From an uncultured Aquimarina sp. (GTDB lineage: Bacteria > Bacteroidota > Bacteroidia > Flavobacteriales > Flavobacteriaceae), in contig CANMSL010000006.1 in NCBI GenBank assembly GCA_947500505.1, positions 124,001-188,000 on the forward strand: a stretch of DNA of 64,000 bases, in the 5' to 3' direction. The position numbers were made by a program, and so were the translations under genes. Below, one piece after another: positions 28,970 through 38,425 of the stretch. The notes beneath the pieces were generated by a model. It ran no database searches. It was not told the origin of the DNA and was given only the letters and a program-made list of their open reading frames with translations. Numbering within the stretch: position 1 is the first letter of the stretch; the number at the start of each line of letters is the position of its first letter.

Positions 28970-30427
28970 TTATTCCCATCCAGGAGTTTGTTCGAAACCA
29001 AATTCTTCTACTTGTCCAAGTGGAATTCCTAATAATGTTCTGATATTGGTATAAGCATCAGGGGATACAGTTACTTTTTCTGCCTTTTGATCTACTCCGT
29101 GAGCAGTCATTACGTCTACAGCTCTACCTGTCCTTACCAGATCAAACCATCTGTGATTTTCAAAGGCTAATTCTCTCCTTCTCTCATCGGCAATTGTCTG
29201 ATCCATATCAGCTAATTCTGAGGCTGTTAATGAAGGATCAGGCAATCCTGCTCTGTTACGAAGTTGTTCGATAATCGATACAGGATTTCCACCTCCAGCT
29301 TCGTTATAACATTCTGCTAGCATTAATAAAGCATCTGCATATCGAAACATTGGGAAATTGACATTTTGCAATCCTATATCCACGAAACCAAAATCAAATT
29401 TGCTCATCCAAGGCTCTATGGTAACACCATCATCATAAAACGAAATATTATGAGTAAAACGTTCATCTTGTGGGTCATAAAGATCAATCAAGTCCTGAGT
29501 TGGTTGATTCTGCCCTGCTCTAGATCCGGCAGGCCCACTTGTCCCCAAAATATCATTACCACTGTTAAAAGGAACAAATCTGGAAACGAAATTTGATGCT
29601 TGTCCTAAAGCAAAAGAATATTGTATCTCGAAAACGGATTCACTATTATTCTTATTATTAGGATTAAAAATACTGGCATAACTAGATTGTAATGAATATC
29701 CGAATCCCTGCATGTCTTCTAATAGTAATCGGGCCTCATCAAACTCCTGTAATACCATATGTATTTTAGCTTTTAACATAGTAGCAGCTCCTTTAGTCGC
29801 CCTACCTGTTTCAGTTTCTCCTGTACCAGGTAAAAAATCAATTGCTTGCTGAACATCTTCTAAAATATTATTGTAGACTTGCGCTACAGGAACTCGGGCT
29901 AAGAACTGATCTGTAAATATTTCATCTGGAGAATCTCCGGCTGATGTCACGTAAGGTACATCACCAAAAAGCTGTGCTAAATTAAAGTAAAACCAGCTGC
30001 GTAAAAACAATATTTCTCCTCGTCTTATATCTCTTTTATCTTCATTTAAAAACTCTACATTATCTAAATTTTCTAATGCAAAGTTACATCTGGAAATTCC
30101 CGAATATGAAGTCCCCCAATATGTACCTAAATTTGGGTTTGCTGACAACATTAAGAATTCATCTACTTCTTCGTTGGCCAGACCTCCTCTATCAGACGGA
30201 TTAAACTGAAATGATGTATTGTCCGATCTGTTTTCTCCAAAACGCCAATGAGCTCCATTCATTAAACCTCTATTGGTATTATAAATTCCTGCAACCGCTT
30301 CATTAAGCTGGTCTTCGGTCTCGAAGAAACCTTGTGGAGTCTGGAACGTTTCTGGAGTCTCATCCAAAAAATCGTCACAACCTATAAAGGCTAATAAACT
30401 TATAAAATATAATATTCTAATTTTCAT
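28970..30427 (-). CDS. SusD/RagB-family glycan-binding outer-membrane lipoprotein
   Basis: Binds glycans at the cell surface and works with the SusC channel. The lipobox is LLAFIGCDDFLDETP (Cys about 16), the usual SusD start, and the text EDQLNEAVAGIYNTNR and FLRSWFYFNLAQLFGDVPYVT gives the TPR-like SusD core. The C-terminal RRRELAFENHRWFDLVRTGRA is the RagB/SusD signature. Length 485 aa is normal. It follows SusC by 14 nt. Ligand cannot be read, but the adjacent GH78, RhaT and the shared operator motif point to a rhamnose-containing glycan. Confidence 0.95.
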   Translation of the reverse strand: MKIRILYFISLLAFIGCDDFLDETPETFQTPQGFFETEDQLNEAVAGIYNTNRGLMNGAHWRFGENRSDNTSFQFNPSDRGGLANEEVDEFLMLSANPNLGTYWGTSYSGISRCNFALENLDNVEFLNEDKRDIRRGEILFLRSWFYFNLAQLFGDVPYVTSAGDSPDEIFTDQFLARVPVAQVYNNILEDVQQAIDFLPGTGETETGRATKGAATMLKAKIHMVLQEFDEARLLLEDMQGFGYSLQSSYASIFNPNNKNNSESVFEIQYSFALGQASNFVSRFVPFNSGNDILGTSGPAGSRAGQNQPTQDLIDLYDPQDERFTHNISFYDDGVTIEPWMSKFDFGFVDIGLQNVNFPMFRYADALLMLAECYNEAGGGNPVSIIEQLRNRAGLPDPSLTASELADMDQTIADERRRELAFENHRWFDLVRTGRAVDVMTAHGVDQKAEKVTVSPDAYTNIRTLLGIPLGQVEEFGFEQTPGWE

Positions 30428-30441
30428 ATCTCTAATTTTTT

Positions 30442-33400
30442 TTAAAAAGTAACGTTAACTCCTAATGTAATTGTTCTTGCAACTGGATATGCTCCATAAT
30501 TTACATTTTGCACTAGTGCCGTATCTCCGGAACGATTTATCTCAGGATTACCACCATCGTATTCAGAAAATAGAAACGCATTTTGAATACTAGTATAGAT
30601 TCTTGCATTTTTAAATACATTACCAATTTTATCACCTCTTAATGTATATCCTAAGGTAATATTCCGCACCCATAAATAATCTGCATCGTCAACAGATAAG
30701 GAGTTTGGCAAACGAAATCTTGCCCTGCTATTATTACTTGCTGTACCAGGAATGGTTGCTGTTGTTGGATCTTGTCCAGGTCTCCAACGCTCCAATTGTC
30801 TTCGATCAACATTAAAAACACCATCTTGGTTACCATTAAATTGATTGGTTCCATTAAAAATTTGTTGACCAACAGAACCGACGAAAACTAAGCTTAAATC
30901 AATATTTTTATAACTGAAATTATGGGTCATACCGTAATTAAAATCGGCATTAGGATTACCAATGATAACGAAATCTTCTTCATCACCCAGTACTCCGTCA
31001 CCGTTTCCATCCTCATATTTTAGTGACCCTTCTAATGCTCCAGGATATTTAGGAACGTTCGGGTCGTCTATTTCCTCTTGAGTAAATAAACCGGTAACAT
31101 TAAAACCTCTGTACAATCCAACCTCTTCTCCTACTTTAGTTTCTGTAAATGCTCTGGCAATAACACCAGGTCTTATAAATCCTGCTTCTGCCGCCAGTTC
31201 AAGAACTTCACTTCTATTTCTAGTAAAATTTAAATTAGCATCCCATCGAAAATCTTTTCCGTTAAAGATATTTCTAAGGCTTAATTCAATTTCTACACCT
31301 TTATTATTAATACTTCCTAAATTGGATAATATACTGCCAAATCCGGAAGTTGATGGTAAGGGAAGTCCTGCTAAAAAGCCTTCGGTTTCTATATCGTAAT
31401 AATCTGCAGTTAGATAGATCCTGTCATTAAAAAACCCTAGATCTATACCAAAATTGGTTTCTATTGATTCTTCCCACGTTAGTAAGGTGTTAGGTAATGT
31501 ATTTACAGCACTCCCTGGAGCAAAAGCATCACCAAAAACATAATCTGGTCTTGGATCTCTAGGGTTTGCTGGATTTATCCTACCTTGAGCCGCGAAATCT
31601 CCAATATTTGCATTGCTTCCGCTAATACCATAACCGGCTTCTAATTTCAATTCGGAAAACACATCTTTGATACCCTCAAAGAATGGTTCATTAGAAACCC
31701 TCCAAGCTCCAGCAATGGCTGGAAAATTACCATAACGAACATCTGCTCCGAATCTGGAGGATCCATCTCTACGTATACTTGCGTCTAAATAATACCGATC
31801 TTTAAAAGAATAATTTAATCTACCTATTAAAGAAACTAATTTATTCTCTGACGCTCCTCCTCCACCCGTGAAGTTGTTTACGTTATCCGGATTCGTATTA
31901 CCAGAAGAAGGTATCTGAATCGAATCATCCGTAATATCGTTCGCATTTATAGAGGTGTTATCAGCTCTACGATCTTCTAAAGAAAACCCGGCAAATAGGG
32001 TTATACTATGATCTTCTGCAATCGTTGTGGCATAAGAGAGCGTGTTATCCCATATCCAATTAAAGTTTGTAAATTCACCTATGCTTGCACTTGCTTCTGT
32101 GGTTCCGGATAAATTAGGTGTTAACGCTCGACCTCCTGGAAAATCAGCAGGCGTAAATATTCTATTTCTTCTATCCGTATATATAATCGACCCGGTTGTT
32201 CTCACTTTTAATCCTTTGAGAACCTCTAGCTCCAGATAAGATGATCCCAATAATTGATTCGTTCTTCTCTCATCCACTCTCCCTTCTAATAGATATACAG
32301 GATTCACATTATAAAATTGAATAATGTCTCCTCGCGCTACATTGGTTAAAGTACCATCTTCATTAAATAACGGGGCAGAAGGATCAGTCCATCTTGATAA
32401 AGGAACTGCTGAAAATATATCAAAATTTCCGCTACCTCCATCAGTTCTACCACCTGTAGCTATTGTCTGGGTCGGAGCTAAATTTACGCCAAATTTGAGT
32501 CTTTCCGTTACATCAATATCTATGTTAGCTCGTAAACTGTATCTCTTAAAATTCGTATTTAATAATAAACCATCTTGATTTGTATAATTGGTAGAAATAT
32601 TATATCTCACGTTATCTGATCCACCGTTTATACCAACATTATACTGTGTTAAAGGTGCATTTCTGGTAATTTCATCAAACCAGTTTGTACCTTCTCCCTG
32701 AGGTCCTAAATCGATTAATCTATCTCTTTCAGCTCTTTCTCTTGGCCCTAAAGCACCAATCCCAAAAAGACGATCTTCATACCATTCAATTCTAAATTGT
32801 CGTAATTCTTCGGCATTCAATACATCCGGTTTTTCAAAATCCGGTACAGATTGAAACCCGGTCGACGTACCAAAAGTGATGGTTGGCTTTCCTCTTTTTC
32901 CTTTTTTGGTAGTAATAACTACAACTCCGTTAGAAGCCCTTGAACCATAGATCGCTTTGGAAGAAGCATCTTTTAGTATACTAATGGATTCAATTGAAGA
33001 AGGATCAATGGAGCTTAAAATAAAATTATCTCTTTGATTATTTACATTACCTAATGGAATTCCATCAATAACATATAGTGGCGCATTATTCGCTCCGGTG
33101 GAAGCAATACCTCTAACCAAAACCGCCGGACCTCCTCCTGGTGCACCATTTTGTCTAAGCTGCACTCCGGAAACCTGTCCCGACAGGGCTTGTTCGAAAG
33201 TAGTGATTGGTAAATCTCCAATACTTTCACCTTGTATCGTGGAAACTGAACCGGTTAAATCCGCTTTTCGTCGATTTCCATAACCAATAACTACAATCTG
33301 TTCTAGTGAAGTGGTTTCTTGTTCCAGAATAACATTAATAGTAGTTCTAGATCTAACCGGTACTTCTTTTGTTTTAAATCCAATGTAAGAAAATATTAAA

Positions 33401-33642
33401 ACACTGGTCTGTGAAGCCTGAATGGTGTAATTTCCATCAAAATCGGTTAAAGCACCTGTTGAAGTGCCTTTGACCAAAACATTTACGCCGGGCACTGGTA
33501 ATCCATCACCCGAAGTGACGGTTCCGCTTATTGTTGTTTGAATATCAAAAACTGCTTCCTCATTTGCAAAGGATATCAGCGAACAGCTAATAAAAAGCAA
33601 TAGAAAACTTTTTTGAAGTAGATTAAGTTTGTTTTTTTTCAT
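30442..33642 (-). CDS. SusC/RagA-family TonB-dependent outer-membrane transporter
   Basis: TonB-dependent importer of oligosaccharides. A signal peptide is followed by a carboxypeptidase-like domain (ISGTVTSGDGLPVPGVNVLVKG, about 38-110). The plug begins QIVVIGYGNRRKADLTGSVS and contains LSGQVSGVQLRQNGAPGG and the SusC phrase SILKDASSKAIYGSRASNGVVVITTKKGK. The beta-barrel runs to the C-terminal GVNVTF. Length 1066 aa is normal. No N-terminal STN signalling domain is seen, so control is more likely by the linked one-component regulator than by an anti-sigma system. It precedes SusD by 14 nt. Confidence 0.96.
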   Translation of the reverse strand: MKKNKLNLLQKSFLLLFISCSLISFANEEAVFDIQTTISGTVTSGDGLPVPGVNVLVKGTSTGALTDFDGNYTIQASQTSVLIFSYIGFKTKEVPVRSRTTINVILEQETTSLEQIVVIGYGNRRKADLTGSVSTIQGESIGDLPITTFEQALSGQVSGVQLRQNGAPGGGPAVLVRGIASTGANNAPLYVIDGIPLGNVNNQRDNFILSSIDPSSIESISILKDASSKAIYGSRASNGVVVITTKKGKRGKPTITFGTSTGFQSVPDFEKPDVLNAEELRQFRIEWYEDRLFGIGALGPRERAERDRLIDLGPQGEGTNWFDEITRNAPLTQYNVGINGGSDNVRYNISTNYTNQDGLLLNTNFKRYSLRANIDIDVTERLKFGVNLAPTQTIATGGRTDGGSGNFDIFSAVPLSRWTDPSAPLFNEDGTLTNVARGDIIQFYNVNPVYLLEGRVDERRTNQLLGSSYLELEVLKGLKVRTTGSIIYTDRRNRIFTPADFPGGRALTPNLSGTTEASASIGEFTNFNWIWDNTLSYATTIAEDHSITLFAGFSLEDRRADNTSINANDITDDSIQIPSSGNTNPDNVNNFTGGGGASENKLVSLIGRLNYSFKDRYYLDASIRRDGSSRFGADVRYGNFPAIAGAWRVSNEPFFEGIKDVFSELKLEAGYGISGSNANIGDFAAQGRINPANPRDPRPDYVFGDAFAPGSAVNTLPNTLLTWEESIETNFGIDLGFFNDRIYLTADYYDIETEGFLAGLPLPSTSGFGSILSNLGSINNKGVEIELSLRNIFNGKDFRWDANLNFTRNRSEVLELAAEAGFIRPGVIARAFTETKVGEEVGLYRGFNVTGLFTQEEIDDPNVPKYPGALEGSLKYEDGNGDGVLGDEEDFVIIGNPNADFNYGMTHNFSYKNIDLSLVFVGSVGQQIFNGTNQFNGNQDGVFNVDRRQLERWRPGQDPTTATIPGTASNNSRARFRLPNSLSVDDADYLWVRNITLGYTLRGDKIGNVFKNARIYTSIQNAFLFSEYDGGNPEINRSGDTALVQNVNYGAYPVARTITLGVNVTF

Positions 33643-33777
33643 ATTAATCTCAGATTCTGGAATTAAGTTTTATTATAATTCCTGGTTAGAAAATATCTAT
33701 ATTGTAATGTATACCTTAAAAAATTATCAAAAAGACATTTATTTAAGACAATATTAACTTTAGTACAAAATATTTCC

Positions 33778-33795
33778 ATCCTGTACTATGCTGCT
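33778..33795 (-). promoter_or_regulatory. Candidate rhamnose-regulon operator upstream of SusC
   Basis: On the minus strand AGCAGCATAGTACAGGAT lies 136 nt before the SusC start and points towards it. It is the closest match to the site before the GH43-like gene and continues as GGAAA, resembling the GGAGA after the site before the rhamnose operon. Confidence 0.5.
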
Positions 33796-34401
33796 TACAT
33801 TAAAACTATGTTAAGAACTAATATTGATATTACATTTTAACTTTTAATGAAGAATTAATTATAGTTCAGCATCAATAAATGGACAAAGAAGTATAAGGCA
33901 AATTTAAAATAAAGCATATCGCGTGAATGATTTATGGTCAATTATAAAATTGAAAAAGAAGAGTAAGGATACAAATAATTGGATGATCAAAAAATTTATG
34001 AAACAAAAAAGGGGTTTCCAACCATTTTTTATACCAAGACCTACTTATAACCAAAAAACTTATTCAAAAGTATTGAAGTATTCATTTGTTTCATTTGTGT
34101 AAAATTTAATTAATAGAAAGATATCTATCCTAATTATAGATCATAGTCAACAATTCATCCACAGTATTCGTAAAAATAAATTACCTTTACTTTTAAGTGA
34201 TTAGCCTTATAAGAAAGTAATTACCTCGTGGAATAAGATATAAAAATCAGGGACTGCAAAAATCTCAGTTAACTAGCCTAAGAATGGAGGAATTGATATT
34301 TTCTAAAATTAAATAGCTCCCAGCATCATCTTGTAGCCTTCCTTAAAACTATTCCATTTTGTTTCATAATTGTAATTCTTTATACTAATAGATAAGTAAT
34401 G
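33796..34401. other. Boundary region between the SusC locus and the peptide cluster
   Basis: About 600 nt without a recognisable gene. At its right end (34309-34401) the glycosyltransferase frame stays open on the minus strand after its stop codon for about 30 codons, reading phrases such as WNSFKEGYKMMLGAI. This could be a lost C-terminus, a remnant of another gene or chance. No tRNA or obvious attachment repeat is visible. Confidence 0.4.
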
Positions 34402-35094
34402 TTATCGTATTTTAAATGGAGTAATTTTCTTATAAGACCCATATCTTTCATTATACACCTTCTGTAATTCTGAAAGCTTCATATTCCAAATAACCTGATC
34501 ATTTTCTCTTTTTTCGTTAACATGCTTTATTTTAAAAACATCACAAATCACGATTTTTTTATCATTGAGGCAAGCTTGATATCCAAGCTCCCAATCAAAA
34601 CCCCAGCCACTCCATGAGTCTGGAAAACCTCCATAATCTTCAATGAATTTAATATCCATTACACAACATAAAATATCACTATGGTGTACCAATCTATTCT
34701 CTCTTTTGCCTTTGTTGATCATCCAAGGATAATATCTTTTATCAGAGTTTTTGGTCAAAGAAACCCCAGCCTGAACAATATCTGGATATTCTTTTACTAA
34801 TTCATCAAAATAGGTAATATCTAATTTATTTTGAAAATGTATATCATTGGTGATTATTAATACGTATCTACACTTGTGTTGTTTAGCTAGTGAAACACAA
34901 TCTTTTAAACCTCCTCCTATTCCCGTATTCTTTGTATTTTGATGAGTAATATATTTACTTTTATTATGAGGGCTGGCATTGTCTAGTATATGGATTAGAA
35001 AATTAGGATTCCATTCGGAAAGTTTTTCATATAAAAGATCTGTTTGTTTACCGCCACAATAATCTAAGATGACACTAAAAATTCTGTTATTCAT
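34402..35094 (-). CDS. Family 2 glycosyltransferase (rhamnosyltransferase-like)
   Basis: Predicted GT-A fold transferase using a nucleotide sugar. The N-terminus (RIFSVILDYCGGKQTDLLYEKL, then ILDNASPHN) matches the nucleotide-binding start of GT2 proteins. KNTGIGGGLKDCVSLAKQ and VLIITNDIHF follow, the ND standing where the DXD motif is expected, and GFPDSWSGWGFDWELGYQA resembles the acceptor-side ED motif region. Length 230 aa is short. It overlaps the preceding gene by 8 nt and is the last gene of the peptide cluster. The frame stays open for about 30 codons past the stop, so the C-terminus may be shortened. Acceptor is unknown: peptide, or another glycan. Confidence 0.8.
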   Translation of the reverse strand: MNNRIFSVILDYCGGKQTDLLYEKLSEWNPNFLIHILDNASPHNKSKYITHQNTKNTGIGGGLKDCVSLAKQHKCRYVLIITNDIHFQNKLDITYFDELVKEYPDIVQAGVSLTKNSDKRYYPWMINKGKRENRLVHHSDILCCVMDIKFIEDYGGFPDSWSGWGFDWELGYQACLNDKKIVICDVFKIKHVNEKRENDQVIWNMKLSELQKVYNERYGSYKKITPFKIR

Positions 35095-35971
35095 ATGCTA
35101 CTTTTTGTATCTCTTTTAGTCCGTTTAAGAATAAATAATAAACCTGAGATTCATTATCAACAGCAAATATTGTGGTTATTATAGCTAATAGATATTTGTA
35201 ATCTTCATCGTCTATTGGCACACTTCCTTTTGCGGATAATCGTTGTATTACTTCCTTTATAGTTGTTACCCAAATTCTCTGCCATTCATATTCAAACCTG
35301 ATTTCCTTATCCCGTTTATTAAAAAGACTATCGATATAATCTACAATGGGTTCTTTATTATCTTCAAAATTCTCTTCATTGTTGATTCTCATTTTATCCA
35401 ACAAGGAGCCCTCATATTGGTTGTAGCTATTTTCCAACAATTCCTCAAATAATTTAATTGATCTGTCAATATCAATGCTAAGGATCCTACAAAACCACAC
35501 AAACATTTCCAGGATAATTTCAGTAAGATTATCCAAAGTTTCTTCCTGGTAAGATTCAAATAAGGATATTAATACTTTAGATATCCCGCTATAGTAAAAA
35601 TCAAACACTTCTGATTCGTGTGGTTTTATAATCAAATCAAATATTCCATAGTGAATTGAATTATTTGAAAAATCCATATACATTCTCACAGGTTCTTTTG
35701 AAGATATTGCAGTGGGCGAGGGCTTTTTTTTAATAAATTCTTTAAAATATGAATCCATCTTTTTTGCTAATGCCAACCCTTTTTGTCCATCGACCAATAA
35801 AGTTAACTTGATATGATCTCCTCTTGACTGTCCTAGCGAGATATAATAGCAGTGAATTTGAGTGGTATTTTTCTCCAAAAAAGGTTGTATAGCTTGAAAT
35901 AAAAATCTAAACCAATAATTCTTTTGATAAAAGAAAGAAACATTCAAATATTTAGGATTGGAGTACTGCAT
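35087..35971 (-). CDS. Stand-alone protein resembling the lantibiotic-dehydratase / thiopeptide-type C-terminal domain
   Basis: Weakly recognisable. The order of features resembles the stand-alone SpaB_C / thiopeptide-type bacteriocin biosynthesis domain. WFRFLFQAIQPFLE stands where that domain has its opening helix. IHCYYISLGQSRGDHIKLTLLV stands where it has a 'flRY...pHlRLRl' stretch, and IHYGIFDLIIKPHESEVF stands where it has its 'YGG...F..DS' stretch. In LanB proteins this domain eliminates glutamyl-tRNA-derived groups to give dehydro-amino acids, and in thiopeptides it helps form the macrocycle. No glutamylating N-domain occurs in the window. Length is 294 aa, with no signal peptide. It lies 6 nt after one glycosyltransferase and overlaps the next by 8 nt, so it belongs to the cluster. 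A structure prediction is needed before naming it firmly. Confidence 0.5.
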   Translation of the reverse strand: MQYSNPKYLNVSFFYQKNYWFRFLFQAIQPFLEKNTTQIHCYYISLGQSRGDHIKLTLLVDGQKGLALAKKMDSYFKEFIKKKPSPTAISSKEPVRMYMDFSNNSIHYGIFDLIIKPHESEVFDFYYSGISKVLISLFESYQEETLDNLTEIILEMFVWFCRILSIDIDRSIKLFEELLENSYNQYEGSLLDKMRINNEENFEDNKEPIVDYIDSLFNKRDKEIRFEYEWQRIWVTTIKEVIQRLSAKGSVPIDDEDYKYLLAIITTIFAVDNESQVYYLFLNGLKEIQKVAYE

Positions 35972-35977
35972 ATCTTC

Positions 35978-37090
35978 TCAATTTAATTTTACATTTTTTG
36001 AGAAGTTTTTTAATAATCTGGCTTTACCAAAAGATATATTTACTGTTATCTTTTTCGACTCTCTATTTCTTCTCATTTTAATACGGTTATTGATTTGGGA
36101 AAAGAACATAATCATATTATTAGATTCTCCTCGATCCACAACCTGACGGTAGACTTGGACATCATTTCCGGCTGTAAGCTGAAAAAGGTGTTGTTCATTT
36201 TCTAAAGGTTCCAGCACTAAATCGTTTTCTTTATCTCTTATAAATACTGTTTGCTTTTCTCTTCGCCAACTACTTTTATTCCAACAGTCTTTCCATAAGG
36301 AATTTGGGTATTCAAATGTTCGATTCTCAAGGAATAGGTTTTCGATGGCCGTAGAATTCAATAAACGGTTCATCGCAATTATCCCTTCATAGCTTACACC
36401 ATCTTCAAATAAATATAATAGAGAAGATCTTGCAGAATCTATGTGGTTAATAAAAAAACGATCCATGCTTTTTGCATTTTTTTCGCTCTTTAGGCGTTCT
36501 GCATCCTTATGTGTGATAGCTTTTAAAAAATCTAAATCTGTTATATGCACTTCCCCTCTGCCCAATAATTCCAAACGGTTCCGGAGATCAAAATCTTCAA
36601 AACCATAACCCAACATACCTTCGTCATAGCCCTTTATTTTAAAAAAATCGTCTCGCCACACGCAAATCCTGCCATAGCAATCTCTGGGTGCAGTTTCCTT
36701 ATTAACCGCTAAGTATATATTTTGATTTACGCGATATTGATTATTAATATACGAAGCAAAACCTTCTCCCATATAATTATCAGCATCGACATTACAGATG
36801 ATATCACCACTTGCACTACGCGCCACTACATTTTTAGAATGACTCATAAAAAAATGTTTGGGCTCCTTTGTCTTTACGTATATTAAAATGCCTTTGTTTA
36901 TGTATTCCATCATCTCCGCTTTTATCCATTCATCGAGATCATCCTTTGAATTATAATTTAACACCACAAATTCTACATTTTCATAATCCTGATTATCCTT
37001 GATGTTTTTAGGTAATGTCAATTTCAGATGGTGAGCACGATTCATGCAAACGGTACAAAAGGAGATTTTATATTTTGATTTGTTTTTCAT
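35978..37090 (-). CDS. Family 2 glycosyltransferase with galactosyltransferase-like C-terminal region
   Basis: GT-A fold transferase. The track extends to 37198, but the family start KYKISFCTVCMNRAHHLKLTLP follows an internal ATG at 37090, giving about 370 aa; the 36 residues before it look non-coding. ENVEFVVLNYNSKDDLDEW is the nucleotide-binding part and IICNVDADNYMG contains the DXD metal motif. GYDEGMLGYGFEDFDLRNRLELLG matches the galactosyltransferase C-terminal (Glyco_transf_7C) motif seen in beta-1,4-galactosyltransferases and polypeptide GalNAc-transferases. The last 150 residues are not assigned. It lies 6 nt upstream of the dehydratase-like gene. Glycosylation of the precursor peptide is a reasonable guess. 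Confidence 0.82.
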   Translation of the reverse strand: MKNKSKYKISFCTVCMNRAHHLKLTLPKNIKDNQDYENVEFVVLNYNSKDDLDEWIKAEMMEYINKGILIYVKTKEPKHFFMSHSKNVVARSASGDIICNVDADNYMGEGFASYINNQYRVNQNIYLAVNKETAPRDCYGRICVWRDDFFKIKGYDEGMLGYGFEDFDLRNRLELLGRGEVHITDLDFLKAITHKDAERLKSEKNAKSMDRFFINHIDSARSSLLYLFEDGVSYEGIIAMNRLLNSTAIENLFLENRTFEYPNSLWKDCWNKSSWRREKQTVFIRDKENDLVLEPLENEQHLFQLTAGNDVQVYRQVVDRGESNNMIMFFSQINNRIKMRRNRESKKITVNISFGKARLLKNFSKNVKLN

Positions 37091-37227
37091 AAATATCACT
37101 ACATAAAATTTAGAATTCAATTGAATATAAGCTATGTAATCAGTAATAAAAACTTGTCTCCGCAATGAAACAGGAATCCTCCTAATTTGGTGCTGCATTT
37201 TGGATCATCCACCAAATTAAGAAATAA

Positions 37228-37761
37228 CTAGATGTTTACTTTTGGTTTTCTTTGGTATTCCAAAATTTTATCTAAGCAACTTTCTATCGAATCTCTTTCG
37301 GTTTTTACACTAAAATGATCAAAATTAGGAGTTTCAAATACATCAGTGATCCCAGTAAAATTTGGGATTTCACCTTTTCTAGCTTTCTTATACAATCCTT
37401 TTGGATCCCGCTTTTCACATTCTTCTATAGGACAAGACACGTGTACAAAAGTTATATTGTCTTTACCTAAAATGTTTTGAACCATCAACCTATGTGATTC
37501 GTAAGGTGTAATGGCTGCTACAATAGGAATCGCATCTACTTGTAGAAGAATTTTGCATATTTCTGAAATACGTCTTACATTTTCTTTACGATCATCTCGG
37601 CTAAAGCCTAAATTGTTGTTGATTCCTTTTCTAATAATATCTCCATCCAGTAAACATACTTTTTGATCATCAATGGAAATCTGTAGCCTGACTTGTTCAG
37701 CTAATGTAGACTTTCCTGCTCCAGAGAGACCAAAGAACCATATGACTTTAAGAGGGTACAT
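37228..37761 (-). CDS. cysC: Adenylylsulfate (APS) kinase
   Basis: Phosphorylates APS to PAPS, the sulfate donor for sulfotransferases. P-loop GLSGAGKST (residues about 11-19), LLDGDIIRKGINNNLGFSRDDRKENVRR (the conserved APS kinase region) and KGLYKKARKGEIPNFTGI are all present. At 177 aa it is a single-domain enzyme without fused ATP sulfurylase. It overlaps the sulfotransferase gene by 14 nt, so the two are co-translated, which indicates dedicated PAPS supply rather than cysteine biosynthesis. No sulfurylase (cysD/cysN) is in the window, so APS must come from elsewhere. Confidence 0.94.
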   Translation of the reverse strand: MYPLKVIWFFGLSGAGKSTLAEQVRLQISIDDQKVCLLDGDIIRKGINNNLGFSRDDRKENVRRISEICKILLQVDAIPIVAAITPYESHRLMVQNILGKDNITFVHVSCPIEECEKRDPKGLYKKARKGEIPNFTGITDVFETPNFDHFSVKTERDSIESCLDKILEYQRKPKVNI

Positions 37762-38374
37762 TACCTTTTACTGTTTTGTGAAAAGTGTACCCAAACATTT
37801 TAATGTCTTTTTGATACACTTCGTTAATAATTTCTATAGACTCGTTATTATAATAGGTATCATAGTGTTTATGTACGGTAGTATTAACCCTGGGAATTTT
37901 GATCACAGGTCTTCCTTGGTGTTTTAGGAAATTATCCATTTCTTCCTGTAGGTTTTCGAATTTGAGAATGGTATTAACCAATATGTTTTTATTTTCATCA
38001 CAAATCCAGCGACATTGGGGAACAAAATGTAGTTGTTTAATAACCGAATCTTCTGCCTTAAATGCTTCTCTAACAAAAGCATTAAAATCACCTTTGTAGC
38101 GAGCTACATATCGTTCTTGATCGGTTTTATCTCCCTTATTCCTACCGCCTGTATTCAAATACATAAAAGAGGACACTGCCCGATCCCACGGGTTTCTTAC
38201 TACCGCCAAAAGATGATATTTTTCTAAGGAGAGCGGATCATATTCTGATAAATGTGAAAAATCCGGATGACGAATATCGTGCCCTTTTATAGAAACTCCT
38301 ATCTGAGGGGCAACGGTAGCGATGGCTGTACCCGCTGTTTTTGGGATGTGGATAAAAACCAGAGATTTATGCAT
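37748..38374 (-). CDS. PAPS-dependent sulfotransferase
   Basis: Transfers sulfate from PAPS to a hydroxyl group. The 5'-phosphosulfate-binding loop is FIHIPKTAGTA (residues about 8-17) and the 3'-phosphate site is VVRNPWDRAVSSFMY (Arg about 60, Ser about 68). Length 208 aa is typical of small bacterial sulfotransferase family 2 enzymes, and no signal peptide or membrane segment is seen, so it acts in the cytoplasm. It is followed by an APS kinase with a 14-nt overlap and preceded, 51 nt away, by the TlpA-like gene. The acceptor could be the precursor peptide (two Tyr start its predicted core), an attached sugar, or an unrelated glycan. Confidence 0.9.
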   Translation of the reverse strand: MHKSLVFIHIPKTAGTAIATVAPQIGVSIKGHDIRHPDFSHLSEYDPLSLEKYHLLAVVRNPWDRAVSSFMYLNTGGRNKGDKTDQERYVARYKGDFNAFVREAFKAEDSVIKQLHFVPQCRWICDENKNILVNTILKFENLQEEMDNFLKHQGRPVIKIPRVNTTVHKHYDTYYNNESIEIINEVYQKDIKMFGYTFHKTVKGNVPS

Positions 38375-38425
38375 ATTAATTGTTATTCTACAAATTGAAA
38401 AGTCTTACCATTCTAACATTACAGT

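Noticed and set aside
19007-33642. Ulvan utilisation locus
   Set aside because: Rhamnosidase and sulfatases fit, but no ulvan lyase is visible.
35087-35971. Full LanB dehydratase
   Set aside because: The glutamylating N-terminal domain is absent and the match is only to the C-terminal part.
35978-37198. Longer start of the second GT2 gene
   Set aside because: The extra 36 residues look non-coding; the GT2 start follows the ATG at 37090.
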